A stretch of DNA of 64,000 nt from Hyaloscypha bicolor E (Eukaryota > Ascomycota > Leotiomycetes > Helotiales > Hyaloscyphaceae). A program made the position numbers and the translations under genes. The stretch is from assembly GCF_002865645.1 (NCBI RefSeq), contig NW_020194620.1:999353-1063352 (forward strand), given 5' to 3'. Of this stretch, positions 44,001-55,159 are shown in pieces; the first letter of the stretch is position 1; each line of letters opens with the position of its first letter. A model generated the notes under the pieces. It was not told the origin of the DNA and made no database searches. It saw only the letters and a program-made list of their open reading frames with translations.

Positions 44001-45727
44001 CCTGCTACTCCAGCACCTGAGGTCACTGAGGCTACAGCTCAGCCTTCGATTCCCACTCGTATCGTCCCGCGTCCAGCTGCTAAGGAGTCAGTAGCGAAGG
44101 AGACGCCTAGAAAGGCTGCACTGAATGACCCATCAAGCGTTGTTCCGAAGAGTGACGACAAGGCCGAAAAGAAAGAAGTGTCTCCATCCAACGGTGGATT
44201 GGCCTCTGCTAGCGGCCCTGAGAAGTCGGAGAAGAAGAAGAGGAGAAAGGCAACCTCCGAGAACTCCACTGCCGGGCCATCGGGTGCTCCCCAGCCTTCC
44301 CAATCGTCCAAGATGGTTGTCCTCGACCCTTCCTCCAACAGCAGGAATGGAAGCCTCGGAAAGGCCAATGCTGGTATGGCCCCCATTCCTGAATCCAACA
44401 CTGTCGTTCGCTCGCAAGACATTAGCGATGCAGCTATCAAGAGCATTGAGACTCGTGTCGCTGCTGAGGTCAAGTCAATCTTTGGACAGTCTATGGACTC
44501 GCTCTATCAAAATATCAAGGATGATAGGCGTACTCAAGCTGCTGTAGCAGAAGCAAAGTCGGATGCAATGCTACGCCTTGTCTCTAGCACCCTGTCTGAT
44601 AACATCGAAGTGACTCTCGGTCGAATCGTCATTGGTAGTATTCAAAAGTCTGTACTGCCAGCTCTCTCCGATCTCGTTGATGAGCAATTTGGCCCGAAGC
44701 TGAATTCTCACTTGATTCAAAATATGCCTATGGAGCTTCAAAAGGTTCTTCCGGATGCCATTGGAAAGGCTTTGCAGCAGCCTCAGCTCTTGAAATTGAT
44801 GTCAGAATCTCTTGCTAAGAGTGTTGCGTTCCGAGTCGAAGAGCAGTTCGCCGTCATCCTCCAAAACGTGGTTACTCCAGCATTTACTAGTCTTGCAGTT
44901 CAAACTTCGCAGAGAGTTGCCGGTGATATCCATCGTCAGGCTACTGCGCAAATCGAAAATATTGAACAACAGCGCCAAGCTGACACGGTAAAGATCGATA
45001 AATTGACACAACTTGTCACAAGCTTAACCGAGACTGTTTCATCGATGGCCTCTGCGCAAAGCGACTTCCAAGGACAGTTCTTGAGGATGCAACAGCAAGC
45101 TGTCATCGACCGAAAACAGGCGGCGGCTCGTCAGTCAGAAGGTCAGCGCAACTCCATTTCCAGGCCATCATCGACTGCTCTCGCGGCCCCAGTTGAGAAA
45201 TCGCCCGAGGAAGAGGAATATGACTCTATGCTTAACAGCATCAGTAAGGCCATGGCCGAAGGCGAATACGAAAATGCTGTCATCCAATGGCTTCAAACTC
45301 AACGAGAACAGGAGTTCTTCAAGAAGTACTTTTGCCAGTACAACCCTGAATTCATTCGCGAATTGAGCCCTCTTCTCCTGCTTTCGCTCGGTGCTACTGT
45401 TAGTCTCGAATTTGAAGACCCGTTCATTCACCAACGTATTGCATGGATGGACGTCATCGTGAACTCCTTCCATGGTCATTACATTGCGGGCACTTTGGTA
45501 AGAATCAATTCCACTATCTAAGGGCCAATAATCTAACTGCAGAGTAGGAGCAACAGGTCAGAGAACTCATCCCAAAGATCATGGGCATCTACATCCAACG
45601 CATCGAACACCTCTTCATGCGCATCAGCCAAATCGCCGCCCATGATCCCAATCTCAAGCGACTGTCCATGATGGTTAGCATTGCGAACCGCATTCTCGAT
45701 AGTGAACGCCAACGCACCGGTTTGTGA
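41043..45727 (+). CDS. pdc1: EDC4/Ge-1/Pdc1-type P-body scaffold
   Basis: A scaffold for mRNA decapping that gathers Dcp2, Edc3 and Scd6-type proteins. Exon 1 is 41043-45497. The intron ends at TAG before 45548 or, alternatively, at CAACAG three codons later. Total is about 1544 residues. The disordered N-terminus carries four short leucine motifs (LDSLLAQL, SLLNLLKF, DLLASLI, YLLQLLNQ) near residues 14, 104, 160 and 207. A beta-propeller region spans about residues 500-960 (SKNGGVRII, IGTGISGTVYWALI, DKAGRVKFWDVRSL, LIVGMKQNHTLQLWDLA). A charged, disordered section follows. The helical C-terminus (ETRVAAEVKSIFGQ to EYENAVIQWLQTQREQEFF) ends in AHDPNLKRLSMMVSIANRI. The start at MSGYPAG is preferred; the frame is open farther upstream. 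Confidence 0.9.
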
Positions 45728-46445
45728 AGGCAACTCGTCTGAATTGGCATTCTGCTTTACAAGCCATAAATACAATACTAAGAGCCTATCCTGAATTTCC
45801 TTTTGCTTATGACAAATTACTGGATTTTCCGGCGGTTTCGTCATTCAGTTGGACAAGCACAACACCTGGATTTGCCAGAGCCTTTGAGATGCTGGAATGC
45901 TCTCATAACCGCTATTGCAGCGAACACCTGTGCTTCTAGGATGGCTCTTACAATATCTTTCATTTCAATTTTTCCTTCTTTGTAGTCATGGCAAGGCGTT
46001 TGAGCCCAAAAATACGAGAGTTTGTCTTGGCGTTTAAGCCGAGCCTTTGCAGACAGCTACGGTATTACACGGGGTCAATGCTGGATAGGATGAATCCGGA
46101 TGACTATGATGGTGGGAGGAATACAGCAATGGCCCTTTTTCGTCCATTCTTGCACCAGAGGTTTTAGCCTTGCAAGACTTTGTACTCATAAAATATAGCA
46201 ATACGAATTGGTGTTGCCCAATAAAGTTCCCTGAGTGTAAAGCTTGATCATGCGGAATGATCCCGAAGTGTATGAAGAAGCCCCGCGGCGGCATGGAAGC
46301 GGACCACTCAGAGTGCAAAGCAGGCCAGTTTCCCAGGCAGCCGCCAAAGGATGAGCCTCACATCCACAGCCCTGCCAAAATCTCTCATTTGTTTTTGCTT
46401 TGCTCACTACTTCTAGGCTATTCAAACATGTTTTAAGGTTCTGAT
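45728..46445. other. Intergenic region, no feature seen
   Basis: 3' UTR of the EDC4-like gene and promoter of the next rightward gene. Short frames only. Confidence 0.5.
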
Positions 46446-47772
46446 ATGATGGCATGTGAAGGCGTCAAACTCGCGGTCGAGTTTGATGACAGTTTCAGTG
46501 TTGACGATGGCAGGAGGTGGATAATCACAGGTCCTATTGGTCTATTTGGCCGCGTCGTTTTCAATCCGCACTTCACAGATACAATTGAATTTCTTCAAGA
46601 GCGTGAGTTATGATTTTTGCGTTACGTCTGTTCCACTTAGTCAGTCTGACTGCTTTGCCACAGACATGGGCATGCTTCAAAACTTGGTGTCCGCGTATAT
46701 CGAGATAGACAGGATAACGCCGAAGTCAACAGTGGCCTGTTCATCTGCTGCCGAAGCATTCGTGTATCTTATCAAGTACGACTACGACCATGATCGTTAT
46801 CAAGGCTCTGGTACTCGGCGACTGACGACTGTCTATGGCGTTACTAATTGGACAGATTATATGGACTACGTTCAACGTCAAGTGATCCTCAGCCCTGAAT
46901 TCTCGTTGTGGGACAAGCATACAAGCGAAATTGAGATCCTTGCTCGGGAGGCCCTGAGCGTCAGCCAAAAGGTTCTCCTTGCTCACAATGCCCCTGACAA
47001 GCGCCTTCCCAAAGAGCTTGTTGATGGCATATACACTCGAATAAAGGTACTCAAGAGGTGGAAAGTTGAATATTTTGACCCCATCCGAGCGCGTGACGAT
47101 TACAAAGAATGGAAAATAAAGCAAACTACACCTACCACTCAGCAATCTCACTGTAAGCTTCGTGCCATGTGGGAATGTGTAAACGGTGCTAATGTTTCAT
47201 CAGTACGGAGAAGGAGAAACCATCTACTTTCCACCACAACCTCGGAATCGAGGGATGTTCCCAACCCGCTAGGACAGTCGGATTCAAGGCCCTCACTCCT
47301 TCAAGCTTTCCTCGCTAAATTCAACGTAAGTCATGCACCCACTACACCATGTACCTTGTAAAGTTGATAATTTTTGCAGGATGACCTCACAATCTGGATC
47401 ATAAACCTCTCCGCCTATTTTATTTGTGCTATCATCCAGGCTCTCTCTTTCTCCAAGCTTCCCGACAGCCCTAATTCGCCATCAACTTCCGCCAATCTCA
47501 ATGCGCTCCAGTCCACCTTGACGCAAATGCTCTCTGCCATCATGACCTATGTCCTGACTGTTCGCAGCCTCGGCTCACACACCAACCATCTTGGGAGACG
47601 TCATAAAGCTTGGTTCGTCCTTGCCTTCTTCTTGCCAGTCGTTTCATTCGCAGTGATGCGGTGGATGCCGGGTCTCAACCCTCTCTTGTCTTTCGTCGGG
47701 ACTGCCGTCACAGGATTTCTGCAGGTCGTACTGGTGGTCGATATGAGAAGTCCGAAGGTGTTGCCATGCTGA
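46446..47772 (+). CDS. Four-pass membrane protein, fungal, unknown function
   Basis: Four exons (46446-46602, 46664-47152, 47204-47325, 47380-47772) close in phase to 386 residues. Exon 1 (MMACEGVKLAVEFDDSFSVD to HFTDTIEFLQE) is too short to stand out on its own. A soluble N-terminal half includes MGMLQNLVSAYIEIDRITP and LTTVYGVTNWTDYMDYVQRQ. The C-terminal part has four hydrophobic segments: IWIINLSAYFICAIIQALSF, QMLSAIMTYVLTVRSL, WFVLAFFLPVVSFAVM and LLSFVGTAVTGFLQVVLVV. I do not recognise a domain. The exon 2-3 joint (QSH to LRRRRNHLL) is the weakest point, because another frame of exon 3 also looks coding-like. Confidence 0.75.
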
Positions 47773-48135
47773 AACTGCTTCGCATCGGTGGGTTCGAAGA
47801 AATGAATGGCCCTGGGTTCAATGACACTTTTCGCAATGAATGCCATTGTTCCAGAAGCCGCAGGTTCATTCTCGGGGTTTTTGGTTTCCGTTGTACAGTA
47901 CCAATCTTGCCCTGCTGTTCGGTACATTGGTAAGCCTAGAAATTTTCAGTCAGACAAGTCATATACCATCACAAGTCATTTGTGAACCATGAGTTGGTAA
48001 TTCTGAGTCGCACTGCTTCCGATGAGAGTCGGGGACAACAGGCTTTCTGCCACACAACTATCAAAATTAGCAACAGAAATCGACGTTCAAGTGGCATCCA
48101 TAGTTGAAAAGTGACGCCAAGCACTCCTCAATAGT
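47773..48135. other. Intergenic region left of the hairpin array
   Basis: 3' UTR of the four-pass membrane protein gene. I see no other feature. Confidence 0.5.
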
Positions 48136-48378
48136 GTTTAAAGACGACGAGTCTTGAGTGAAGTTTAGAGACCGTAGTCAGTGTGAAGAAGTTTATAGAC
48201 AGAAGTCTGAAAGCAGCAAATGAGCGAGGCCATTCGCAGAGATGCCAAGCTCTGCTCCGATGTTTTTAGACGATCCGTCTTGAGTGAATTTTAGAGACCG
48301 TGGTCTGTTTAAAGACGATGTGTCTAGAGTGCATTTTAACGTCCGTAGACACTGTGAAGTTTAGAGACCGTGGTCTTG
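48136..48378. repeat. Array of ~27-bp hairpin-forming repeats
   Basis: Imperfect direct copies of a unit of about 27 bp, each with a small inverted repeat of the form AGAC..GTCT or AGACC..GGTCT, separated by TTGAGTGAAGTTTAGAG-like spacers. Three copies lie at about 48136-48211 and five at about 48262-48378, with roughly 50 bp of unrelated DNA between. There is no ORF. It lies between the four-pass membrane protein gene and the amylase 3' end. Confidence 0.75.
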
Positions 48379-48650
48379 ATCCCGAGGGATGGAGAGGAGA
48401 AGAAGAGAAAAGAAGAGAGAAGGCCGGGCCGCGAAGACATGCAGAGCAGCGGTGTTGTTGGGAAGGAAGGAGCTAAGCGAGAGTTTCGTTTTCGGGTTGG
48501 GAAGGAAAGGGGTGTCACGTGCCACATGCCGCAGACGGGAGGTGATGGTGAAAGCGAAGATTGTTCCAGAAATTTTATGTACAATGAATTGAATATTCCC
48601 CGGAAAGTATCCTCCTAAGAAACGTTGTATATACAATTTGATACCAGAAA

Positions 48651-50916
48651 TTACTGCCACGTATTATTCACCGTCGCCGCCGTCGCACAGGTTGCAGGCA
48701 CGGTATAAGTATGATTCGGATCTGCCTCCCAAGTGACAGTCCCTGCGGAATTAACGTTGATATATTTGTACTGAATGGCTGTGCCGGGTGCCAAGTTCAA
48801 TGTCACAAACCATAAGGGGTTGGCACTTGTGTATTGAGAAGCAGAGAGCGAGACTGCGGCGCTGGTGTCCCAGTTCCCAAGGGCTGCAATAGACCCACTT
48901 ATTTTGATCGTTTGTCCGACTGTTGTGGTAACTTTTTCATCGAATGTGACAGCGACTGAGGTAGCGGTTGCGCAAGCAGTTGAGCTTGTCGTTGTCGTGG
49001 TCGCTGTCGTGGTAGATTTCGAACTTGTGGATCCTGACAAGTAGTATTAGTTGCCGCTGGAACCATATTTCTCACAATAAGAACGAACCCACAGGCTAAC
49101 CTGTGATTGAGCTGCAAACACCGCTCCCTGTAAGTTGAGCTGTTGGGTAAAAAATCCTTGGCAGGCCACCAGCCATAGCTACAGCTAGGTTTCCACTGGA
49201 ATCGGTGGTGTATGCTGTGCAGCTGAGAACTTCGACCAATGATTGGCTGGCTGTGAAGCCCGTCTCGGAAGAAGTCAAGGTGAGAGTATAACTACTCCCG
49301 CTGGCGCCGAGATTAGAGAATACCCCAATGATCTGGTAACCACTGTCTCCTTTCCTCATTGCGATGGTGTGGCTGTCGGAATATATCGGGTAGGCCTTGT
49401 AGGTGAGATAACCGCTATCTTTGTAAATGGCTTGATTTCTGATCTGGTTTACGGAAGCAATGAATGTGTAGAGAGGCGCGCTGGTAGAGTATCCGGAAAG
49501 CCAAAGGGCCTCGCGATCATATGGAACACCGCCACCAGAATAATGTTGCTCTTGCCCATAATAGACTTTGAATAAATCAGCATTCTTTCTTAGAACCGTA
49601 CAACGATTAGGTGTGCCTACTGATAGGTATGCCATCCTGAAGGATGGTGAAAGCAATAGCATTCTTCGCTAAGGACAGATCGGAATTGAGTGATGGAAAT
49701 CTGGCATTGTCATGGTTCTCCATGAAGGATCCAAGAAGCGTCGTATCTGAACAGGTTGATTTCATTGTGTTTATGCCATTGACAAGATTGCTGATGCTCC
49801 CGCTGGTGGACTCAAAGGCCTGAATGATCCAGAAGTAGCTGAATATTGGTTAACACTTGAACACCTAGATCCAAGAATGAGCTTACGCAGGATAATTCAG
49901 GACACCGCTCATGTATTGCTGATATGGACATGTGTAGGCGGGATCTCCGTTGAAAACCTCTCCCAAAATATGCATGCCTCCAGCTGGTTTCGTCAGCTCT
50001 GTTTATCACTCTTTGTCAGAAGCATCAGGAGTACTCACCAGCAGCCTGAAACGGAGGAAAGAACGCATTGTCAACTTGCTGGGCACTATCAACCCTCAAA
50101 CCATCAATGCTATACTTAGAGGCCAGCCCCGAGATCCAAGTCTCGAACGTGTTCAGTACATTTGAATCCTCGGTCCTCAGATCAGGGAGAGAGACGGTAT
50201 TGTCTCCTTCCCAACAGACTTTGATACTGGTAGCATTGTTGTAATCAATGAGACAGAAAGGATGATAGTAAGATTGCTTTCTCTTATTAGCACATAGCAA
50301 TCATTTGGAGGCGATGTGCCTACCAAGTTGAAAGGCGTAAAAACGCTGTAGTCAACGCATGTCCCGCAGCCCAGGTAACCCATATGATTTGTGACGATGT
50401 CTACCATCAGATACATCCCCCTGGCATGGAGAGCTGTAGAGAGAGCGATTAAATCGGATTCTGAGCCGAAGTTACTGTTGACGGCGTTGATGTTTTGAGC
50501 CCAGTATCCGTGGTAGGCTTCTCCATCTCCGCTGTTGCCGGATAAATTCTCCACGATAGGGGATATCCAAATCTAGACTCGTAAGCACGCATTCAAATTT
50601 TCCGGGGGATTGTGAACTTACTGCTGTGAACCCCATATTTTGGATCTGACAAGGGGAACTGTCAGCATCTTTCGGGGAATCGGTGGAAGGGGAATGTACG
50701 CACGTAATCCAATTTATTGATGATGCCTTGCCAAGATCCTCCACAGTAAATCTGATCCCCTGTGTTGCATGTTGCAGTTGTTGAGCCATCAGTTCGAGCG
50801 AAACGATCGGTGAGGACTTGGTAGATGGACTGAGAGCGCCACCCGGCTGGTGAGAGAGCAGAGACGCTCCCGGCGAGCGAGACCAAGGCCACAAGGGCAG
50901 CATCAGAGAACTTCAT
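48651..50916 (-). CDS. Secreted GH13 alpha-amylase with C-terminal CBM20
   Basis: Hydrolyses internal alpha-1,4 bonds of starch outside the cell. Eight exons (50704-50916, 50622-50645, 50324-50572, 50039-50276, 49887-49998, 49621-49838, 49101-49565, 48651-49033) close in phase to 471 residues; exon 2 has only 24 nt. The signal peptide is [20 protein letters not shown]. Catalytic-barrel motifs are [16 protein letters not shown] ([12 protein letters not shown]), [10 protein letters not shown] (nucleophile Asp), [12 protein letters not shown] (acid/base Glu) and [11 protein letters not shown] (third Asp). A Thr/Ser-rich linker leads to a CBM20 starch-binding domain ([30 protein letters not shown]). 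The exon 5 start may instead be 49977, seven residues shorter. A Zn2Cys6 regulator gene follows upstream on the same strand. Confidence 0.95.
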
Positions 50917-52167
50917 AATTTTTTAAGCTTGGATGAATAACAGAGCCTTCTTAAGGGAAACGCAGATAGATGTGTGAAGTCAAGTCAAGGTTGAGGGTTG
51001 AAATAGAGCTACAAGGTGGCGGCTGCGGCCTGGCTGAACTCAGAACCTCAACGCTATGCTGATATCTCATATATAAATATCATGGGAATAAAAGGAGGCC
51101 AAGAGAAAGAAATCAAGTCGGTCAGACTGTCGTTCAAAAATAAGGCCGCCGCATTCAAAAGACGTCGTCCAAATTGAGTCGCGTCCGACCCTAAAAGACT
51201 GGCGACATCACGATCCACAGGCGACCCTTCATTGCACAAGTCATTTGGGCATCACGACGGCCAGTCAAGTGATTGGACGAGATGACGTTAGCATCGCACA
51301 AGTGTGTTCCTTAGTAGCAGGAGTCGAGCTGAATCACTGTCGATCACTGGGAGCAGCGTGGCGAAGGAGAAGGGAGATTCAGATTCAGGGGTACCAAGGA
51401 AGCGGGCCGGCTCCGCCTCGCCTCGCTTCCGTTTGAGATCCTTTCCAGGCGAGCGAGCAATGATGATCCCTTTTCCTTGCAGATGGGACATGCTTATCAC
51501 GACCACAGTCAAGACTAATTTATGCAAGTAAAGCGGGAAGTGTTCTTCACACTCTTTCCAGCTCCCGTGCGGAGTCAAGATTCGGTCCTTCCTTTGCCCG
51601 GCACCCTTATAAGGCGCGGAGTAAGGTCGAAGCCAGCATCAACTCCACGTTTTGACCCCGCATTGCGGAGAAGATGCGTTATGCGGAGACCATGACGACC
51701 CCGGAGGGAAGTCCATGTTGAGAAGGCCCGAATTTACGGAGCTTAGGAGCTACTGGCACTTGATTGCGTGCAGTGAGTCTGGAGATCGCGGACAAGTGCT
51801 GAATAATACATACAGTACCTACGTAGCCATAGCCATGACTGACAATTACCAAATCTGGGGGTCTTGTGACCAGTTAGGATGTGCTCTCCGTCGCCGAAGA
51901 GCCTCCGTTGCATGCTGTCAAGCTCAAGGCGCGGGGAAGGGCGGGGTATAGAGAGAAGCCAGAAAATCAGGTCATAGTTCAAGGAAGCAGAGAATCTAGC
52001 AAGTGATTTGCCTGTTGATGTGTAGAGATGTCCTTTTTGAGATTGTACTCCATGGTATATTCGCAACCCTACTTTTCTCCCATCCAAATCATCCAAAATT
52101 TTCCGGTCCACCCAAAAGCCCTCCATCCCAAGACGCAATATAGATTCGCCGAAGAACATCCACGTCA
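50917..52167. promoter_or_regulatory. Amylase promoter region with TATA stretch and CGGAG repeats
   Basis: An AT-rich TATA-like stretch (ATATTTATATATG on the minus strand, 51067-51080) lies about 150 bp before the amylase start. CGGAG occurs at 51617, 51666, 51684, 51702 and 51737, three of them spaced exactly 18 bp apart. CGG half-sites are what Zn2Cys6 factors bind. The link to starch regulation is inference. No gene is seen here. Confidence 0.5.
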
Positions 52168-55159
52168 TCACCGTCCTGGTGTGTTAGCACCCATGAATAC
52201 GCTGTTACCGAAGCCTGCTGCATCTGGTTGTCCTTCTGGGTTCAGTTGTGTCTGATCCATTGCCGTAGGGTAGAATTGGAAGGAGGGGTCGATCGTGTTG
52301 CCGTTCTGAATATACGAGTCCCATGCCTCCTAGGAAAGAGTTAGCATTCGGTTTTTGTGTCAGGGAGGCTCGATTCTTACCCAGTCCAAGTTCGCGGGCA
52401 CGTCCAGCATCCCCGTACCAGTCCCGGCGTTACCAAAAACAGAAAACGGCGATGCCACACTGTTCAGAGTGCCGAAAGGATTTGAATTGTCCATGGGAAA
52501 GTTGGGCGTCAATCCTATGCTAGCAGAAGAATCTCCCATGCTTAAGTCCATGTTGCCATATCTGGTGCCCCCAGGGGACTGTGCCATGCTGTTAAACATG
52601 GCAGCCGAGTTCGGCGACAGTCCTCCTGAAAGCATACCCAGAGTCATCGCTGCCGAGTGCTCGGGTTTCAAGCTGTCATCATCGAACTGGGCAAAGACCT
52701 CTGTGGTGGTCGGCTCTTTGTTTTTAGTACAGTTCAGCTTCTCAAGTATGATGCCGAGAATCCCAGCCGCTTTGTAAGCTTCCATAGACGTATCTGACGA
52801 CTCTTTCCAAATCTGCTGCGATGTCTCGAGGGCTTTCAGCATCTCGGCCTTTTGACTTGGGGTCCAAAAGTACATGTCATGATTGGGAGGGCGATCAGGC
52901 AATGCCTCGGTGACGGCATCGTAATGAAGCTCCAAACACACAATCATGGCCCCAAGGAGGAAGTCATGCTTAGTGAGCGACGAAATGAACCACTTCATAG
53001 TTCGCATACGGCCACCAGGTTGAGATTCCCGGTGGAGCTGTGCCTGATGGCGGAGAATCTCCATCGACGAATCCACACACGCTCGACGCGAATGAGCGTA
53101 CCGCGGATTCTGCCGAGCACGAGCAAGGTATTTGCGGTGAAGAACGCACATCGTCTTCTGCCAAAGGATGTCAAGCCCAAATCTTTGCATGAGGAGAGTA
53201 GCGGGATCGTGAGTACATTCCTCGATGGGACGGAGTCGTAAATGTGGAGCCATATTCATCTTGAGATCTCGTAAACGGTTGTCCCGCTTCAGGATATCCT
53301 CGTAGGAGACGCTTTTGTTGACGGCGTTGAGTTCCTCCAGTATCTCGCCGAATTCAAAACATATTTGAGCCTTCGCTATCATGTAAGATACCGGTGTCGG
53401 CTCTGTCGAAGATCTCGGGGGGGGCAGTATTTTTGAATCTGGGCCAAATTCATCCTCAAAGATATTTCTTGGCAGAGAAGTATCACAATCGGTGGTTCTG
53501 ATCATGCTTGGCAAAGCCAATTGAAACGAGAACATGACATCCATCTGACGAACAAAAGACCAAATTCGTCGTCTCATCTCGCCTTGATAGGGAGTGACTC
53601 CAGGAAATTTGCTAGGATCTCGATGGTAACCCATCCGCATCGCTAGTCGCACAATCATGCCGACTATAACCCAGATTCCGACCTCGGCGTCCCATCGACT
53701 GTTGTACTCGCCATGGACGTAGAGAATCATCGTTTCAATCGTGTAAATGTCAGACTTCGTGTAGTCAGAATTGACAAGACACTGGACAGTCCGTAATCGA
53801 TATTCCGCGGCCAAATCAAGTGTTCGACCTGTTGTTCGTTAGATGTAAGATTGGCGTGATCCGTCTCAGAGGACTGCTTACCCTTCCATTCCAACGGTTC
53901 ATCCCCAATTTTATGATACGACTGCATAGCAAGACAGAGCAACGAATACAGCAAACCGAGCCAAACTATTGATGTTTTGCTCGGATCTTGCCAATGGGCT
54001 TGGAGCTGTTTATGGAAGGTAGGAGAATGAAGGATATGAACGGCAGGATCATAAGAGTTGAAGTATCGTGTGACAAGCTTATCGACAGCTGATTTGGAAG
54101 GCACTTCTGCTCGAAGATCTGTGTCGGAGGCCGCCGTATGCGCGCTGAAAAGAAATGCTGGCCCATCTCTCGCGGTACTTGGTTGAAACTGCTTGATTTT
54201 TTCGTAATTCTTTTCGAGTTCCTTTTTGTGATTGGAAAAGTAGTTCTTGACTTCGGCGATCTGAAGGAGATGGTCAGTAAGAGCACACTTCGCTTCAACC
54301 AAATCGTCCTGTAGTTAAGAAGACGAGAAACCAAGCGGACTGAAGCAATAGCCGCCTCGTAGACAAATGGCTTTCTTAGCAACGTAATGGCCACGCTTCT
54401 CTTGCACCTGACCTCCCCTTGAAGCTGGTCAAGAGAGCTAGTGAGCTCCCTTAAAGCGCTGTTCTCCTGACGGCGACGGAGCTCCGAGATAACGACAAAT
54501 CAACGACAAGTAGATAGAGATGCTTACATCTGCTAGAACCAAATGCCAATGCGAGTCCCCAAAATAGAGCGTTTTCTGTTTGTCTGCATCCACTTTAAGA
54601 ACACCTAAAGAATTGGTCACTCCATCGACTTCGCTGTCTTCACCTTCCTCCTCCTCCTTGATCATATCATCGTCCTCCCGATCTAAGTCGAGCGGGAAGG
54701 AGGAGGAGCCAGCACTGTCACTCTGCGAACGAGAAATCGCAGCGGCTGCTGCCGCAGGCCCAGCAGATTGGGCTCCATTCGTCATCAGCGACAAAACTAG
54801 GCCTTCTAAACGGTCAATACGGTTTTGCATATCATCAGGGCTGGTTGCTCCTTGACTTTGGTTCTTCTTTCGTGTCCCCGGCGCAGCATACGAGCAGGAG
54901 GAGGCATCGCCTCTCCGGATGCAATTCTCGCATGGGTGGGACCGGTTACATTTCAACCTGCGCTTTGTCAGTATGACCGGACCTGTGGAGGGAGTGTTTG
55001 CCTCAAGAGGTATATCAGGAGGCGGATTACTGACTTCCTGTGTCGGCAGGGCCCACATGACAGAGGCACCCGGTTTCTCTTCCGCACAACCCGATATTGG
55101 GCGTCTGGAGAATGACCGCCAGCGCTCGAAGAGGTAGTGGAGGGTGGTGTCGGCGTCAT
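52168..55159 (-). CDS. Zn2Cys6 transcription factor with fungal_trans domain
   Basis: A nuclear regulator expected to bind CGG-type sites. Exons 55035-55159, 54528-54957, 53882-54260, 52381-53828 and 52168-52329 close in phase to 847 residues. The zinc cluster is rebuilt across intron 1: RVPLSCGPCRHRK joins LKCNRSHPCENCIRRGDASSC, with all six cysteines. A short coiled coil (MQNRIDRLEGLVLSLM) follows, then an acidic stretch. The middle-homology region contains AVDKLVTRYFNSYDPAVHI, VGIWVIVGMIVRLAMRMGYH and GEMRRRIWSFVRQMDVMFS. The C-terminus is Ser/Asn/Pro-rich and ends near DWEAWDSYIQNGNTIDP. It does not look like AmyR from its cluster. The 267-nt intron 2 is long for this genome and contains coding-like frames. 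Confidence 0.9.

Noticed and set aside
42034..45479. Many frames of 70-144 codons on both strands inside the EDC4-like gene
   Set aside because: All are alternative-frame shadows of the single 1485-codon exon.
48336..48660. Overlapping frames of 67-99 codons at the amylase 3' flank
   Set aside because: Purine-rich low-complexity DNA on one strand gives open frames on both; no motif or start context supports a gene.
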